DNA of 64,000 nt from Apoda limacodes. Its lineage: Eukaryota; Arthropoda; Insecta; Lepidoptera; Limacodidae. Numbering within the stretch: position 1 is the first letter of the stretch; every line of letters starts with the position of its first letter. Where the stretch lies: positions 14,664,501-14,728,500 of the forward strand of contig OX291557.1 in assembly GCA_946406115.1 (NCBI GenBank), given 5' to 3'. This document shows positions 1 to 11,940 of the stretch, in pieces. Both the position numbers and the translations under genes were made by a program. The notes beneath the pieces are model-generated. The model had not been told where the DNA came from. It searched no databases and was given only the letters and a program-made list of their open reading frames with translations.

Positions 1-95
1 AAAAGGACATAAGCTACTTGAAAACGTCAAGTATTATTCGTTTAGTAATTGAGGAGTTGCCGTTGAAATCCTACACCGATGACCGAATACTAAGA
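1..95 (+). repeat. 3' part of a Helitron-like repeat, cut by the window edge
   Basis: The stretch with GGACATAAGCTACTTG and GAGGAGTTGCCGTTG recurs at 40850-40930 and 57830-57900, where it lies inside repeats of this family. Confidence 0.5.
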
Positions 96-939
96 ATTCA
101 AAGAAGTTTGCAAGAGCAGACCAGCCTCCACAGCGGCACCCGTTCACAAATATGACACATGAATCAGCCATCGCTTCGCTCAACCATGTTTTACGGAACG
201 TAACGACCCGACGCACATGCCACCACCTCAGAGACTTTGAGAGAACATGACACACTCAAGCAACTCCAATAAAACTTCGATTGTATTAGTTACAATGTGG
301 GTAGTAAAAGAACGAAATATAAATCTGATTCATATTGAGATTTACACACACAAGTTTACATTTAACATTACAGGGCGAACACACGTACTCTGAACTTAAA
401 ACTGATTTATATTAAAACACGGTGTATCAAAAATTGATACTACTAGAAAAAATATACATATATGTATAAACTTACATAGGTACAAGTATAATAATATAAT
501 AAATATAGTATTAATAACCCGCTGCCTTCCACCATCGGCCCAGCGCCAGAGAGGCTCCAAATTCGAGAGGGTGCATCACACAAACGTGCACACATACCCA
601 TATGCATGCACATACTCGCAGACGTTGTATATCATGAAGTAGCCCAGCTCCCACACAACAGTCCGGCGACAAATACACAGCATTTAACGTACTGTCATTT
701 CGGAAATAAGCCTAAGGGAAGAAGAAGTGACAAGAAACTTCCCGGGTGTACACCTGTTACCATCAATCACGCAGGAACCAGGCCAACCGAATACACAAAA
801 TCTACGTAAATATGTGTAAACACACATACCTGTACACGTCTATGCGCCACACCCCGCCCATCCAGAACCCTCACCCATTTTTAGACCCCTCCCACCCATT
901 TTTATCTCACGTAATTAATGGATGTTTTTTTTTAATTTA
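96..939. other. Non-coding stretch
   Basis: AT-rich with a GC-richer part at 525-740. The short open frames here have no recognisable domain. I see no gene. Confidence 0.5.
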
Positions 940-986
940 AAAAAGAGCCGAATACCGCGTAGGTGGAGCCGCGGGGAAAAAGCTAG
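940..986 (+). repeat. Helitron-like 3' end
   Basis: GAGCCGCGGGGAAAAAGCTAG followed by T resembles the 3' ends at 46672 and 53026. Confidence 0.4.
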
Positions 987-1862
987 TTATATATATCAAA
1001 AGTTTTTTTCTGAAGATGAGTCAAATCCAATTTATTCATGGACTATTTTACAAATATTTGTCCATTGTTCCGTGTAAGTCTGACATAAACGGTTATTATG
1101 TATAATGTAGTTTATTGTATTAGAGACATAGCTATTATTTTATTGGAATTTCTTTATCATCTTTTAATGTAAAAGGTCACCAGAGGGCTCCAAACTTAAT
1201 GTTTCAAAGTCAAAGTTATTTTTTTTAATTCAAATTAGGTTTTTACAAACACTTTTAAATCGTCAAAAACTAGTTTTTGAAATCCGGTTCACAATGATGT
1301 TGTTTTCTACCGAAAAGAATCCGGCAAGAAACTCGGCGGCTTTAACTTTAACGGCTATAGGGCACCAAAATGTAAATAAAGCATTGTAAAATGATTAATC
1401 TAAAACCAACTAAAAAAGTGAGGCCCATATTTCGTCCTGTGTTATACGCCCCACTGCAGCACCACAGAATGAGGCTTAGGTCATAGTCCACCCCGCTGGT
1501 CTAGTGTGAGTTGACGAACGGTTTCTAGGTAGAGGCCACTCACCTGTTAAAGTTCAAAAATCAGAAAAAACAATTATTAAATAAGTATACTTGTAATGAG
1601 TCAATCATATTGTGTCATTACCAAAATTTATTTAAACATGTTGACAAATCTTATAACAATTATGCTCAAATTACAAGGTTGCGTAGCAGGAATGGACATA
1701 ACAAAATTAATAAAGTCCCTTATTTCTACAACGCTATCTTAAAAACAGTAACATGTTCCAACGTTCCAAATCGCAAACAAATACCGAAATAATAATAATA
1801 ATGAAACACAGAAATTTGAAATAGGTAACTCTCTTTATACACATATATTAATTACAGTGCAA
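987..1862. other. Non-coding stretch
   Basis: No gene recognised. 1440-1545 (ACTGCAGCACCACAGAATG and following) is GC-richer than its surroundings and looks like a decayed SINE or LINE tail, but this is weak. Confidence 0.35.
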
Positions 1863-1868
1863 TTTATT
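1863..1868 (-). terminator. Poly(A) signal of gene 1
   Basis: AATAAA on the minus strand, about 32 bases past the TGA stop. Confidence 0.6.
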
Positions 1869-1899
1869 AAATCTAAATATGAACTATTTACATGGTACT

Positions 1900-2424
1900 T
1901 CACCAAATGTGCCCCAACGCTCCGTGTCCCACTCCAAAAGCAGCCACATGTGGGACAGCCAAGGGTGCGATAGGAGCATGAACACCCCAGGGCACAGCTG
2001 AGACCACAGGAGCTGCTGCAACAACACGAGCAACAGGATAATCGACACGTGCGACATGGGAAAGAGCTGGAGCTGCCAAGAAACCAGCCGAACGCTTCTT
2101 TAAGTAATGGAAGCCACCGTGGTCTACCGCTTTAGCAGTGTAATGGGCAACACGGTCCAAGTTAACGTTAAGAGTGTCAAAAGGCCTGCCGTCCGCTGCC
2201 AAGATACTAGCGGGCTGCCCAGGAGCAAGGGAGACTGGGCCTCTGTAGTTGTAGGCACCAATAGGAGCTGCCAAAGCTAAAGGCGCAGCGTGCGCCAACG
2301 GTGCGACCAGAGGAGCAGCAAAAGGAGCAATGAAACCATGGCCAGCAAAACCCAACGGAGCGATGCCACTGGGCTTGGCGGCCGCTAACACAAATGCACA
2401 GGACAACACCACCAACTTCAACAT
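1900..2424 (-). CDS. Divergent Ala/Val/His-rich cuticular protein (gene 1)
   Basis: The 174-residue product is probably a secreted structural protein of the cuticle. Residues 1-16 form a hydrophobic signal peptide (MLKLVVLSCAFVLAAA). Residues 20-58 are rich in Ala, Pro, Leu and His. Residues 73-102 carry a block (ILAADGRPFDT, then AKAV) that aligns with the N-terminal block of the three plus-strand paralogues. LKKRS at 108-112 is a possible basic processing site, LSHVARVDY at 121-129 is a divergent form of their SHQSRVDV module, and the protein ends in GHIW. There is no Rebers-Riddiford chitin-binding consensus. The start is fixed by a leader that carries the shared AACACAGACCAC element. A longer upstream reading frame begins before the inferred transcription start, so it is not used. 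I am confident it is a cuticle protein; the exact family name is uncertain. Confidence 0.9.
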   Translation of the reverse strand: MLKLVVLSCAFVLAAAKPSGIAPLGFAGHGFIAPFAAPLVAPLAHAAPLALAAPIGAYNYRGPVSLAPGQPASILAADGRPFDTLNVNLDRVAHYTAKAVDHGGFHYLKKRSAGFLAAPALSHVARVDYPVARVVAAAPVVSAVPWGVHAPIAPLAVPHVAAFGVGHGALGHIW

Positions 2425-2425
2425 T

Positions 2426-2437
2426 GTGGTCTGTGTT
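2426..2437 (-). promoter_or_regulatory. Shared leader element AACACAGACCAC (gene 1)
   Basis: This is an exact 12-base match to the leaders of the other four cuticle genes. It ends one base before the ATG. Function unknown. Confidence 0.65.
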
Positions 2438-2490
2438 GTTTTCAGTTTGAAGGGATACTGTTTTCTTTACCATTATGCTTAGCTTTTATA
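2437..2490 (-). promoter_or_regulatory. Core promoter and leader of gene 1
   Basis: On the minus strand a TATAAAAG box occupies 2483-2490 and a CAGT initiator centres on A at 2459, 31 bases downstream. The leader would be about 35 bases with no upstream ATG. The spacing is standard for TATA promoters; the start site is inferred, not measured. Confidence 0.7.
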
Positions 2491-4717
2491 TCGGTTTGTA
2501 TGGTAGGCGTTTGTCTGATACCTTTGTGACGTTGAAAAGGGCGTTGGCTGTAACTTACGAGGGCTGTGGGGGGACACGCCATTGCAAACTGCATCAGTGC
2601 GTCCTATGCTTCACCCGTCACCAACATTAACTTTGTACTTTAAGCGCATTGCGATTGATTCGAGAACACATTTTGAACAGAATTGTGACAGACCCGTTTC
2701 CGTGTTTGCCTTGAATGCTGAGATAAAGGTACTTAGGTCTGTTGGGGCCGTTCTCTAATTTACTACAAACCTGTAATTACACAATAAAATTGTTAGTTAT
2801 AATCTGTGGTACAATATTATGTTAGTTAACTCATATCGGACATGCAAAGTGTAGGTTTCTGCTGCAATTTTAGACGCCAGTTTTTTTCAAAACGGACTGC
2901 GCAATTAGTGTTAAGAGGACTTCGTTTTGTTTGTTTTAGTTTAATGCTATTAAATTATCAAAAGTATTTAATGGCGCCGCGATAATGAATATCTAAGCTG
3001 ACCACTTATTTTTTAACTTAAAACGGGAGATCGGTTTATTTATGTCAATAAGTAAGTTCACAATGAAAAAAAAACTTTTTAATGTTCATTATTTAGAAAC
3101 AGTTAGTTATTTGTGTTCACAATTAGTTATGATTAAGGGGACGAAAGACGCCAGTTGAGCAAGTCAAGTATGAAAAAAGCTAAAATCCATCTAAAGCCCA
3201 CTATTATATGAGGTTGAACTTCGCACGTCACGTTTTATAGCGCTTACGCATAGAGCACGTACGTTTTTGGCTAGTTTTTTCATGTTTTTAATTTATTAAA
3301 AAAAAATTATATAGAAATTTTTATATAGGAATTCCTGCCGATTTTTATTTTAATATGAAACAATACCTAATTAATGAATTGAAAAAATAATTGAGAAACA
3401 AAAAATTCGAGATCTAAGACAAGTAAATTTATTTTCAGCACTTTTTTGTGATAATTTAAGATTTATTTTCTTAATTTATTATAATATTTTTTTTAATTCT
3501 GTACATTTTTTCTTGGAAATAAGTTCTTTCCCTATCCTCTGTGATTTGTAGTATGTACCATTTCTTCAATCTAGAACAAGTAAGGTGTTTCTGTTTTGGG
3601 ATATTAGAGTATAGGGTCTTAAAATAATTAAATAAATTATATGCATCGCCGATCGTCGACGACACGGTCTCGCACAACTTGCGTCTGGCGGCGAACTCCA
3701 TACTTTTTGGAAAACGGGACTTTTATGCATCCCGGGGCTTTGTTTTAGGACAACGGGACAGGTAACCGTAAAAAGGGACAGTCCCGTTCAAAACGGGAGG
3801 TATGGTCAGTTTATGTATACCTTCCAATGTTATTGGTATTTAATTGACTTTATTTTAGTAATATTGTTAGAATTACAGAGTTTTCGTTATTGTCTTGTAG
3901 ACATCTTTTCTGCAAAATTATGGAATTCGACTTCAAGGAAAAGAATAGACTGATGTAGCTCAATGTTTCATGTACGTGCTTAGGAATATTTTTTTACTTT
4001 TTAATGGGGTTTCAAACCCGATGTAGTTTTATTATTTTTAGTTGGTACTTGAATATACATATGGCGGTGGAGGAAAAACAAAAAGTATACGCACCCATCT
4101 CATTGCAAGCTTCTAATGCAAGATTAACCATCTGTTTACTTAGAGATAAAAACCAATTGCTTATTTTACCCTCGTCCCCTACGCAGACATCTGGATTATA
4201 CTAAATACCTCCACGAAATGACAGTAACCTAATTTGTATAGCCCACAGAGACCTCAGAGCCCGGGTCGGACATTGAACCCAATCTCTAATTATCCTTAAG
4301 GGCAATAGACTTTGCCTTTAGTTAATCTACTTAAGGCGATAACATACAAACGTATAGTTTTTAGGATAAAAAGATATAGCAAGTACAAAAATGAGAAACT
4401 CGAAAATAAAATCTCTACTATCGGCCACTCTCTAAATTGGATCTAAAACGACAATGGTATTCTATTATTTACCATAAAAAATCCATTCTTAAATTACCAT
4501 GTATAGGTAGATTCTATTATCTAGATATAAAATAAAGCTCATAGCCAGCTTCAAGTTACCCGAGTTGATATGGAATATATATTTTTAGCTGTGTTTGTAC
4601 CAGACAATTTTTGACCGCATCGCCTCGCAGTGCAAAATCCGTAAAACGTATTTAAGTTTGTTACCAATTTGCTACGGTTCGTACAAAATGCATCAGTCAT
4701 TGTAACGTTCATAGTTT
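2491..4717. other. Non-coding stretch upstream of gene 1
   Basis: AT-rich, no gene recognised. 3700-3800 contains four spaced copies of ACGGGA or its complement, probably a repeat remnant. The open frame ending at 3471 is not domain-bearing. Confidence 0.4.
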
Positions 4718-4800
4718 AACGTTTTTTTTTATACCATTAAGGTGGCAAGCAAGCTTGCCGCCCGCCTGATGGTAAGCGGTCACCGTAGCCTCTGGACGCC
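4718..4800 (+). repeat. Interspersed repeat family A
   Basis: TTTTTTTATACCATTAAGG, then GTGGCAAGCAAGC and GCCTGATGGTAAGCGGTCAC. Other copies are at 15076, 29288 and 51700. Confidence 0.6.
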
Positions 4801-7012
4801 TCTTTCTTGAAGAACTAGCTGGCCGCTGCCGCGGGACGCTTGGCTCGGTTCGCTATTCGTAAATTACAACCTAAGGGTCAGCTCTAGCCGAGACGCGACG
4901 CATCTTTGCATCTTCATGTCGCGTCGCGTCTCTGTGTGAATTTAGCCTATCAGCTCATCACAATGCTCCTTGTTACCTAACTATGGCCAGTGGCGATTTT
5001 CACCTATGTTACTTGGTACTTTTTATATGATTTTTAATGTTTGTTTCATTTTTTTATAAGAAACAATGGTTAGCCGCCAAATTTTTGTTGTAAATTTCAC
5101 TTATTAGGATGCTCTACTATCATGTGAAATTTATTACAATCAAAAATATGCATCAAATGTAATTTTATTCAATTTCGGAGAACTTAAAACTTGCAGTAGG
5201 TAAATTAAATAGTAAAGATGCTCTTAACTACTATCTGAATTTAGTTTTCTCCAAAATTCTCCGTTGCCTTTAAACAAAAATTTTGGGATTTCAAGTCAAA
5301 CCCAAGACGGAAGTGAAGTCCTAAGCAACATCCTAAGCAAACACCTAATAACAAGGTATATCAATGAAGGTCTGAGTTTCTCCGTACCAATCGATGAAGA
5401 TATTTAGTTACCCTACAAACTATAGATTTAGGTAAACAAATAGACCTTGAGATAAATATATTACGTATAGATAGATTTATTTCACTTGTTTTTCGATATG
5501 TCATGATTTTCCGAAGAGAAGGCTGCATTCTAAATTTAATTTTAGTCTATTACGACTGTCATTAATCTGTTACAAAATTGACTTTTGTCTGTAAAATGTC
5601 TAAATAAAAATCATTTTGTCTGTACATCTTAATATTTTTTTAATTGGCATAGGTGCAGTGTACAAACCAAACAAACGAACTCCAAAAACTTCTTTGAACT
5701 CCAAAAAACAGAAACCGAGCAGTAATTTTTGGCGACTTAAATTTTAACTTTCTAAACTCTCCATAAATAGAAGTGAGATGTGAAATTTTTTTGTTTCATG
5801 CGCCCCATTCAGGGTTTCGTTGAACAGATCTTCAAAAATGCATTGAAGGCTTTTCTAGAGAACAAAAAGGACTAATTTTGTTTGTCATTAGCTTCCAAAG
5901 TTAAAGAAAACAGTATCCTCATCTCTCTTTTCAACCGTAACATCCAAAAAAATCACATTCAATGTACTTTATAAGTACTTTCAATGAATATTAATTTAAG
6001 GTGAATTTGAATCAAATTTTTCCTACATAACTTTCGGTGCATTACCTATATATTTATACTTTACTACAATTATTGCTATTTATTACTATCGCAAAAAAAA
6101 AAAATATTCATGAAATGCCAGTGAATTATGAAATAACTAAAGTTTTGTTGATTTCATGAATTTAGGTACTTAATTCAATTAAACTTTTTTTTTATATTAT
6201 GATAATAACACGCGAAATTACTATAATTAAAGATATCGCATTACAGTTTAAATTAAAAAAAAGTGTTCACACAAATCAAGTCGATATAGAAGTTTTTCGG
6301 TTATCCATAATAATTTTCACTCTCCAGAACCCTGCCACCATGCGTACACTAAACGCGCTTGGCCAGTTTTTTAATTCATCAAGTGCACACATACATTCTG
6401 AACTTGACAATGACACTGTATCTCCAGTCGAACAGCATATGAACGAACACCGTGTTGGCTGTACGTACAGTGTCTGACCGGTCACACGTGCTCTAGAGAC
6501 ATGTTCCGCTTACGTTGTCGGTACTTACCGCTCACAGATACCATGTGGTAATGAACCTGTTCACTTAATCTTGTTATTCGTATACGGCCCCACTTCTTTC
6601 TTTATTGACCTCGATCAAAATTTCAAAGTCACATTAATAAAGGACAATGGTCATTTTCCATACAAGTTAGGACTAGGTTTAAGTCTTCCAATCGCACTTA
6701 TCAGATTTGTCCGTGTTTAGGAATAAAATAAAACTAGCTAAAATAAATTAGTAAAGGAGTTGGGAAATGAATTGTACAGGGAATAATAGTTTGAGGTTAT
6801 GTTTTTATAAATGTAGGTAAATACATATTATGTTGATACATATTTTCCAAAAATTACTAAGACTACGTTTAATAATCATCTACCCTTCAGAAAAAATATA
6901 ATGGAAGAATCAATCAATTGAAAAGAAAATATTAACTGGTACTTTAAAGTATTTTTAAAGCTGTGTTTTCTTCCTACAATAAAAAATATGTGATAATGCT
7001 CGATAACTACAT
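4801..7012. other. Non-coding stretch
   Basis: AT-rich. Open frames around 6199-6485 overlap on both strands without recognisable domains. Nothing else supported. Confidence 0.4.
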
Positions 7013-7290
7013 TCTATATATAATAAAGCTGAAGAATTTGTTTATTTTTATGTTTGTCTGTTTCTCTTTTTTTGTTTGAACTCGCTAATAACTAACAGTC
7101 ACATTTGAAAACTTCTTTATGCATTTGATTTGATAGCTCAATTCTTGAGGAATCAGAAGAAGGAAAAAAGTCAAAAAGAACCCTGAGCAAAAACGAAGTA
7201 AGCGCGGGCGATCGATGCGACAGGGGCTCACGGAGGGTGGCGGCAACAGGAAGGGCAGAACAACTGAGACGTTGTTCAGGTCAGCTTATT
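7013..7290 (+). repeat. Helitron-like family 2, copy 1
   Basis: Begins TCTATATATAATAAAGCTGA, contains GAACTCGCTAATA and GATCGATGCGACAGG, and ends AGGTCAGCTTATT. A second copy starts about 110 bases further on and a third lies at 30986-31297. Confidence 0.5.
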
Positions 7291-7390
7291 ATTTTATACA
7301 ACGATATGGCACTAATGTTATTTCAAGACTTGATTATCAGTTCTTCCTAGCCCAGAATAGCCATTGTTCTTTATTCACTCAATCTGTAAA

Positions 7391-7645
7391 ATATCTATAT
7401 TAATTAAATAAAGCTAAAGAGTTTTTTTGCTTTTTATTGTTTGTATGTGCTTATCTCTGGAAGAAACCGTTAGGTTTGAAAAAGTCTTTTTGCATTTGCT
7501 AGCCCATATCTTGAGGAAGGTTATAAGCTATTAACATCATGCTACGACCCTTAGGAGCTAAAACAAAAAGCAAATTAGCACCGGAGAGCGATGCGACGGA
7601 GAAAAGTAATAGAAAGGGCAGAACAATGGCTGCCAGGTCAGCTAG
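7391..7645 (+). repeat. Helitron-like family 2, copy 2
   Basis: Starts TCTATATTAATTAAATAAAG and ends GCCAGGTCAGCTAG followed by T, a Helitron-type CTAG end. Confidence 0.5.
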
Positions 7646-7657
7646 TATAAATATTTA

Positions 7658-7769
7658 AAGTGCAACAGACTTTTCTGACCCTCTGACCTTCTGACCTTGA
7701 TTGCTTGGTCGCTAGTGTCATTACTAGTTTTAATTTTTGACTACCGGGTCACAAAAGTTTGTTGCACTA
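7658..7769. mobile_element. MITE with 23-bp TIRs, family M (112 bp)
   Basis: The ends AGTGCAACAGACTTTTCTGA and its near-complement TCACAAAAGTTTGTTGCACT are inverted repeats flanked by TA on both sides, as in Tc1/mariner-type elements. Related ends occur at 54402/55232 and 56416/56537. Confidence 0.7.
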
Positions 7770-8224
7770 TAATACCTGAAGTATTAAATCCGCCTATTGT
7801 AAGTAGGTACTTGCATTTCTTGATTTTTGCAATAAACAGTTTATTATTATAAAAATAAATGTTGCAAAAGAAAAAAGTGTCAATTTGGTGTAAATAAATA
7901 CATAAAGCCTTTATAGGAGATAGACATAATACAAATAGATAAGTACAAAGTTTAGTTTTTAGCAATAACAAGATTTAACAAAGTAGTATTCCACATTCTA
8001 TTAAATAATTCAATTCATTTTCTATAAGTCATAAATAAAATAAGTGCTACATAATAATTCAATTATAATTAATATAAAATTAAATTAGTCATACTGTAGA
8101 AAATAAATTACAATGATTGAAAGTTAGTTACATAGATAATTCATACTGCAATTAGTTGTTGATATTATTATTTTTTTTAAAAATATATTATATATTAAAT
8201 AAATTAATTTACAGATATTTACAG

Positions 8225-8960
8225 GTGAGGTAAACATTTTTGGACATAGGCCTCCTTTAATTTTTTCCAATTTTTTCTTTCTTCGGCTTGGCGTGTCCAC
8301 ATCGGTCCGGCCACCTCCACAATGTCATCGCACCAGCGCCGCCGCGCGGGGATACCAGTGTAGTGCCCATCTCCATTTCAGTCTGCATTTTCCTTATGTC
8401 GCTGTTTCTCTTTCTTTCTTTCCGTCTGATATTTAGCATACTTAGATCTGCTGCTCTTTGAAAAACATTAATTTTTTGGACGATATCTTTGGTAAACGTC
8501 CAGGTTTGGCATCCATATAGTAGTGTTGGGAGAACAATAGAGTCCATTGCTTTTACTTTTAAGATTTATTGCGATTTTTTATTTAAATAGTTCTTTCAGA
8601 GACCAGTTCTTGTTCCACGCTTTTTTATCCTGCGCTCAACTTCGTTAAATGTTGGTCGATGAGGGATTAATTTTTTTCTAAATAAACATACTCGTCTACG
8701 TAATCTATAGAAAGAGATTTAGTTGTAGGTAATTGGTTTTTTCTCGCTGTTGGTCATGGCAAAGGATTTCTGTGTGTTCATGTGTAAGCTCACTTAACTT
8801 AACGTAATTGCTTGAAAATTAAATTGTTCCAAAAGTGCAAGTAAAGAGATTGGGCGAAATAGGATCACCTTGGTTTACGCCTTTCTTGATAATAAATGGC
8901 TCTCCTTTACGCTCTATCTTGACGACTGCTTTACTGTTATTATATATTTCCTAAAGAACA
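8225..8960 (-). pseudogene. Truncated RTE-like non-LTR retrotransposon
   Basis: On the minus strand the order is a reverse-transcriptase motif (GVNQGDPISPNLF, about 8837-8885), then LPTLLYGCQTW at about 8497-8530, then RRWCDDIVEVAGPMW and WKKLKEAYVQ at 8240-8345. The last block is in a different frame from the preceding one, so there is at least one frameshift near 8345-8370. Only the C-terminal part of the pol protein remains. The RRWxDDI/AG/W/EAY series is characteristic of RTE-type and related LINEs. Confidence 0.75.
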
Positions 8961-9476
8961 TCAATTTGGTATGGTTCTCAAAATAAAATTCGTATTTACC
9001 CTCCTAAACATATTTAGAGGAAAAGAAACAGCCGCATATTTTAGCCTCAGCGATCCGCCATTACACTTTTTAGATCTGGCAGCACTGCTGGAAGCCCTTA
9101 CTTCTTTGGCATTGGAGTCAGCGAAACAAATATATTTTAATCTCAGTGAACATGTGACTTGCGTGGTTTCGTTATAATACCACCTAATTAACCCACTTTA
9201 ATAATACGGTCATTAATTTTACTGAACCTTGAATACATATAATAAAAAAACGGTGACGAAATTAGGTAACTGATGTAGTAAACAAATAGACCTTTAACAA
9301 TATAGTAGCTTCCAAAGATATTAGAAGTACTTTAATAGTTAATAACTTGATTATATTATCGCTGCACAAATTTAGTACATGTTTTTCTACTTTTTGCGCC
9401 ACAACATTTAAGGCGAGTAGACGCAGAAATATTTATAAAAATAAAACTGCTTGAAGTATTAATAGTCGATTCGCTG
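8961..9476. other. Non-coding stretch
   Basis: A 68-residue open frame at 8971-9177 has no recognised domain. Otherwise AT-rich. Confidence 0.35.
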
Positions 9477-9735
9477 AGCTTAAAGTATTTTTTTTTATTC
9501 CTCAAATACATTGATGATCCAGACCACTGGTTTTCCGGTGAATCCAAAAACCTCATGAGGATAAATGTTTGTATAGATCAATAATACGGGCCTATGTGAA
9601 GTTCACAAACAGCTCCGGGGCCGCGTGATGAATTATATGTCCCAAATCGCCTGGGTTTGGGGAAGGTCATGTCCCAATAGGGGGGACGTCTGAAGGCTGG
9701 CAAGGCATCGCTTTTACCAGCTTCAGTTACAAATG
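9477..9735 (+). repeat. Decayed SINE fragment
   Basis: TATTCCTCAAATACATTGAT, ACCACTGGTTTTCCGGTGAA and ATGTGAAGTTCACAAAC match the clearer SINE at 28940-29180. Confidence 0.5.
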
Positions 9736-11574
9736 GCAAAAAAAAACAATTTTGCAATTACTTGCAATTAAAAAAATATTTCAAGTATTCTTAAGAACTT
9801 TTTAATGCTGAATATTATATTACAAGCACTTTGGCGCAAATACTTCTCCCCAATATCAATATTCTACGGAGCCTTAAACTTTTAAGAAAAACAAATATCC
9901 ATTGACAGATTTCCTATATATAGTGTGGTGTAAAGTATCCTTTTAACGGGAAACAAATTTTTAAATCGGATCTGCAGTTACTGATTAAGATGGTAGGTAC
10001 TAAACTTCTTAAGAAACATACGTAACAACGCGACAGGTAAAAAGGCTGTATAAATTCAGCGTCATTTTATGAAATATGCATAAATAATACATAACAGTTA
10101 AAAAGGTACTATTAGGCCAACATTGTGTAGTACATAGGAAGTATAGGTTACAGTGGTCTCAGACTGGTAGAAGGCACCGGCCAATTCGTGGCTTGCCTTG
10201 ATCTAGTAACCAGTGTTACTCTACACAATGTTCTATGCGGAATATTAAATGCCTTCAAAGTACCAAGCAAGGAAGTTTGCACAGTTTTCGTATTGCAAAA
10301 TTTTACATTGCTTTGCCATTTCTCATGCATATTTATCTATATTAGGAATACTACAATGCAAACGCATTTTAAGTAATGGTAGAAGTTTGTAAAATGCATA
10401 ACGCATTTCAAAAGTGTCTATGAATAATGAAAAGAGTGTTTTAAAACTTTTCTAAATTATTTTTACAAGGTTGTTAAACGTTTTAATGTTTTAGTGATGC
10501 AAGTTTTTTTTTTATTTCGTTATATATGCTACTCCTATGATTTTTTTTACACATCCCAGGAACAGCCATTTAGCTAGCAGCAAGGGGCGGGACACTGGGC
10601 TTCAACAAAAAATTGCACTTTAAAGCTTATTATTTTGCAAACGCATCGCTGAATCGTAAAATGGTTTTCACACACCCTCAATATTTTTAAGCGAGCTATC
10701 AACGACACACACACACACAAACACTGGTGTACCTTAAAAAAATTTTTTTTTTTTGTCACTGTCGATGTTAGTTAACATGTATACCCATGATAAATTACAG
10801 CTTCCGGTCGTGGATATCTTCTCTTACACCCTACTGGGTGTTGAGGTGCGGGTGTCGGGGGAGGGGAATTTACCTCCCACCATGACCCGGGCAGAAGCTC
10901 AGGGGTGCTGAACACCCCCGGTGAAATTTAAAAGGGCGGCCTACTTTTCAGGCCCCTTTATGGTGGTTTGATTTTTACAATGAGAAGGTGAAAAATGAAA
11001 GTAATAAAATGGAAATGGGATGAAAATAGAAATAGAAACGTGACTAACGGTCTCTGAGCAAAGCCACGGACGGACGGACATGGCAAAACTGTAAAGATTC
11101 CTTATTGGCTACGGACCCCTTTAATTTGGGTGTGTACTATATTTTTGTAGTTCAAGTAGCAAATGAAAACATAAAAAAATACATATTCAAAACAATTAAA
11201 GAGACTTCAAAAATCCTTAAAAAAATAAGCATCTTCAGCAGAATATTGGAATATTCAGAATAAAAGTTTTCATGTCCTTGAATTCGAATGCAAAAAATGT
11301 AAAGCAGTTATGAGAAATATTTTACTATCATCTAATATAACGGCAAGAAAAAACATCTCTAGTTGTATCAATATTCTTTCTGCCTAAAAGGTGATTTAAT
11401 TAATTTTTCGACTCTCATAATCTGAAAGCAGACCTTATCTAAAAAGCGGGTGGGAAGAAGTAAATGTCGGCCCTAAGGCTGAAAAGTAAATAAACAAAAA
11501 TTCAGTCACATTGGTCAAATTCAATCACCTATACAGCCACACTTCGATTTATACTACTTAATTTTTATTTATTT
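9736..11574. other. Non-coding stretch
   Basis: Mostly AT-rich. 10811-10980 is GC-rich (CCTACTGGGTGTTGAGGTGC and GAACACCCCCGGTGAAATTT) and may be a LINE tail. There is an (AC)7 run near 10708. No gene. Confidence 0.4.
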
Positions 11575-11940
11575 TTGAAGTGAAAACTTCTTTAGCGGCG
11601 CTGTGCACTTTTTTTGTGATGGGTAAAAACTGTTAAACTCGCGTCAGGTCACGTGTCCTGATCGAAAATTCGCAAGATGTCACTCGCGTTAGGACACGTG
11701 ACCTTTTTTTACATTAGGTTAGTTTTTATTTTTAGTTTATGGCGATTATGAGTAGTACAGGGAGGTTGGATATGGGATTTTAATTCTATGACAGATTGAG
11801 CTGTCAAATATACAACATCAAAAAAGTAAAAAAACAAAAGTTATTATTTTTAATAAATAAATATGGATAAGAAGTGATGGGAAGTAAATAGCGAGTATGT
11901 TTTCACTTCTGCCGGCACTCCCGGAGTGCAACCCGTTTTT
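11575..11940 (+). repeat. Palindromic repeat family B, unit 1
   Basis: Opens with GAAGTGAAAACTTC (hairpin-forming) and closes with GTTTTCACTTC, then a GCACTCCCGGAGTGC hairpin. Inside, AGGTCACGTGTCCT (11646-11659) and its exact complement (11691-11704) form a further stem. Confidence 0.75.

Noticed and set aside
2207..2473. Minus-strand frame overlapping the start of gene 1
   Set aside because: Its ATG is upstream of the inferred transcription start and it reads gene 1 in another frame. No domain.
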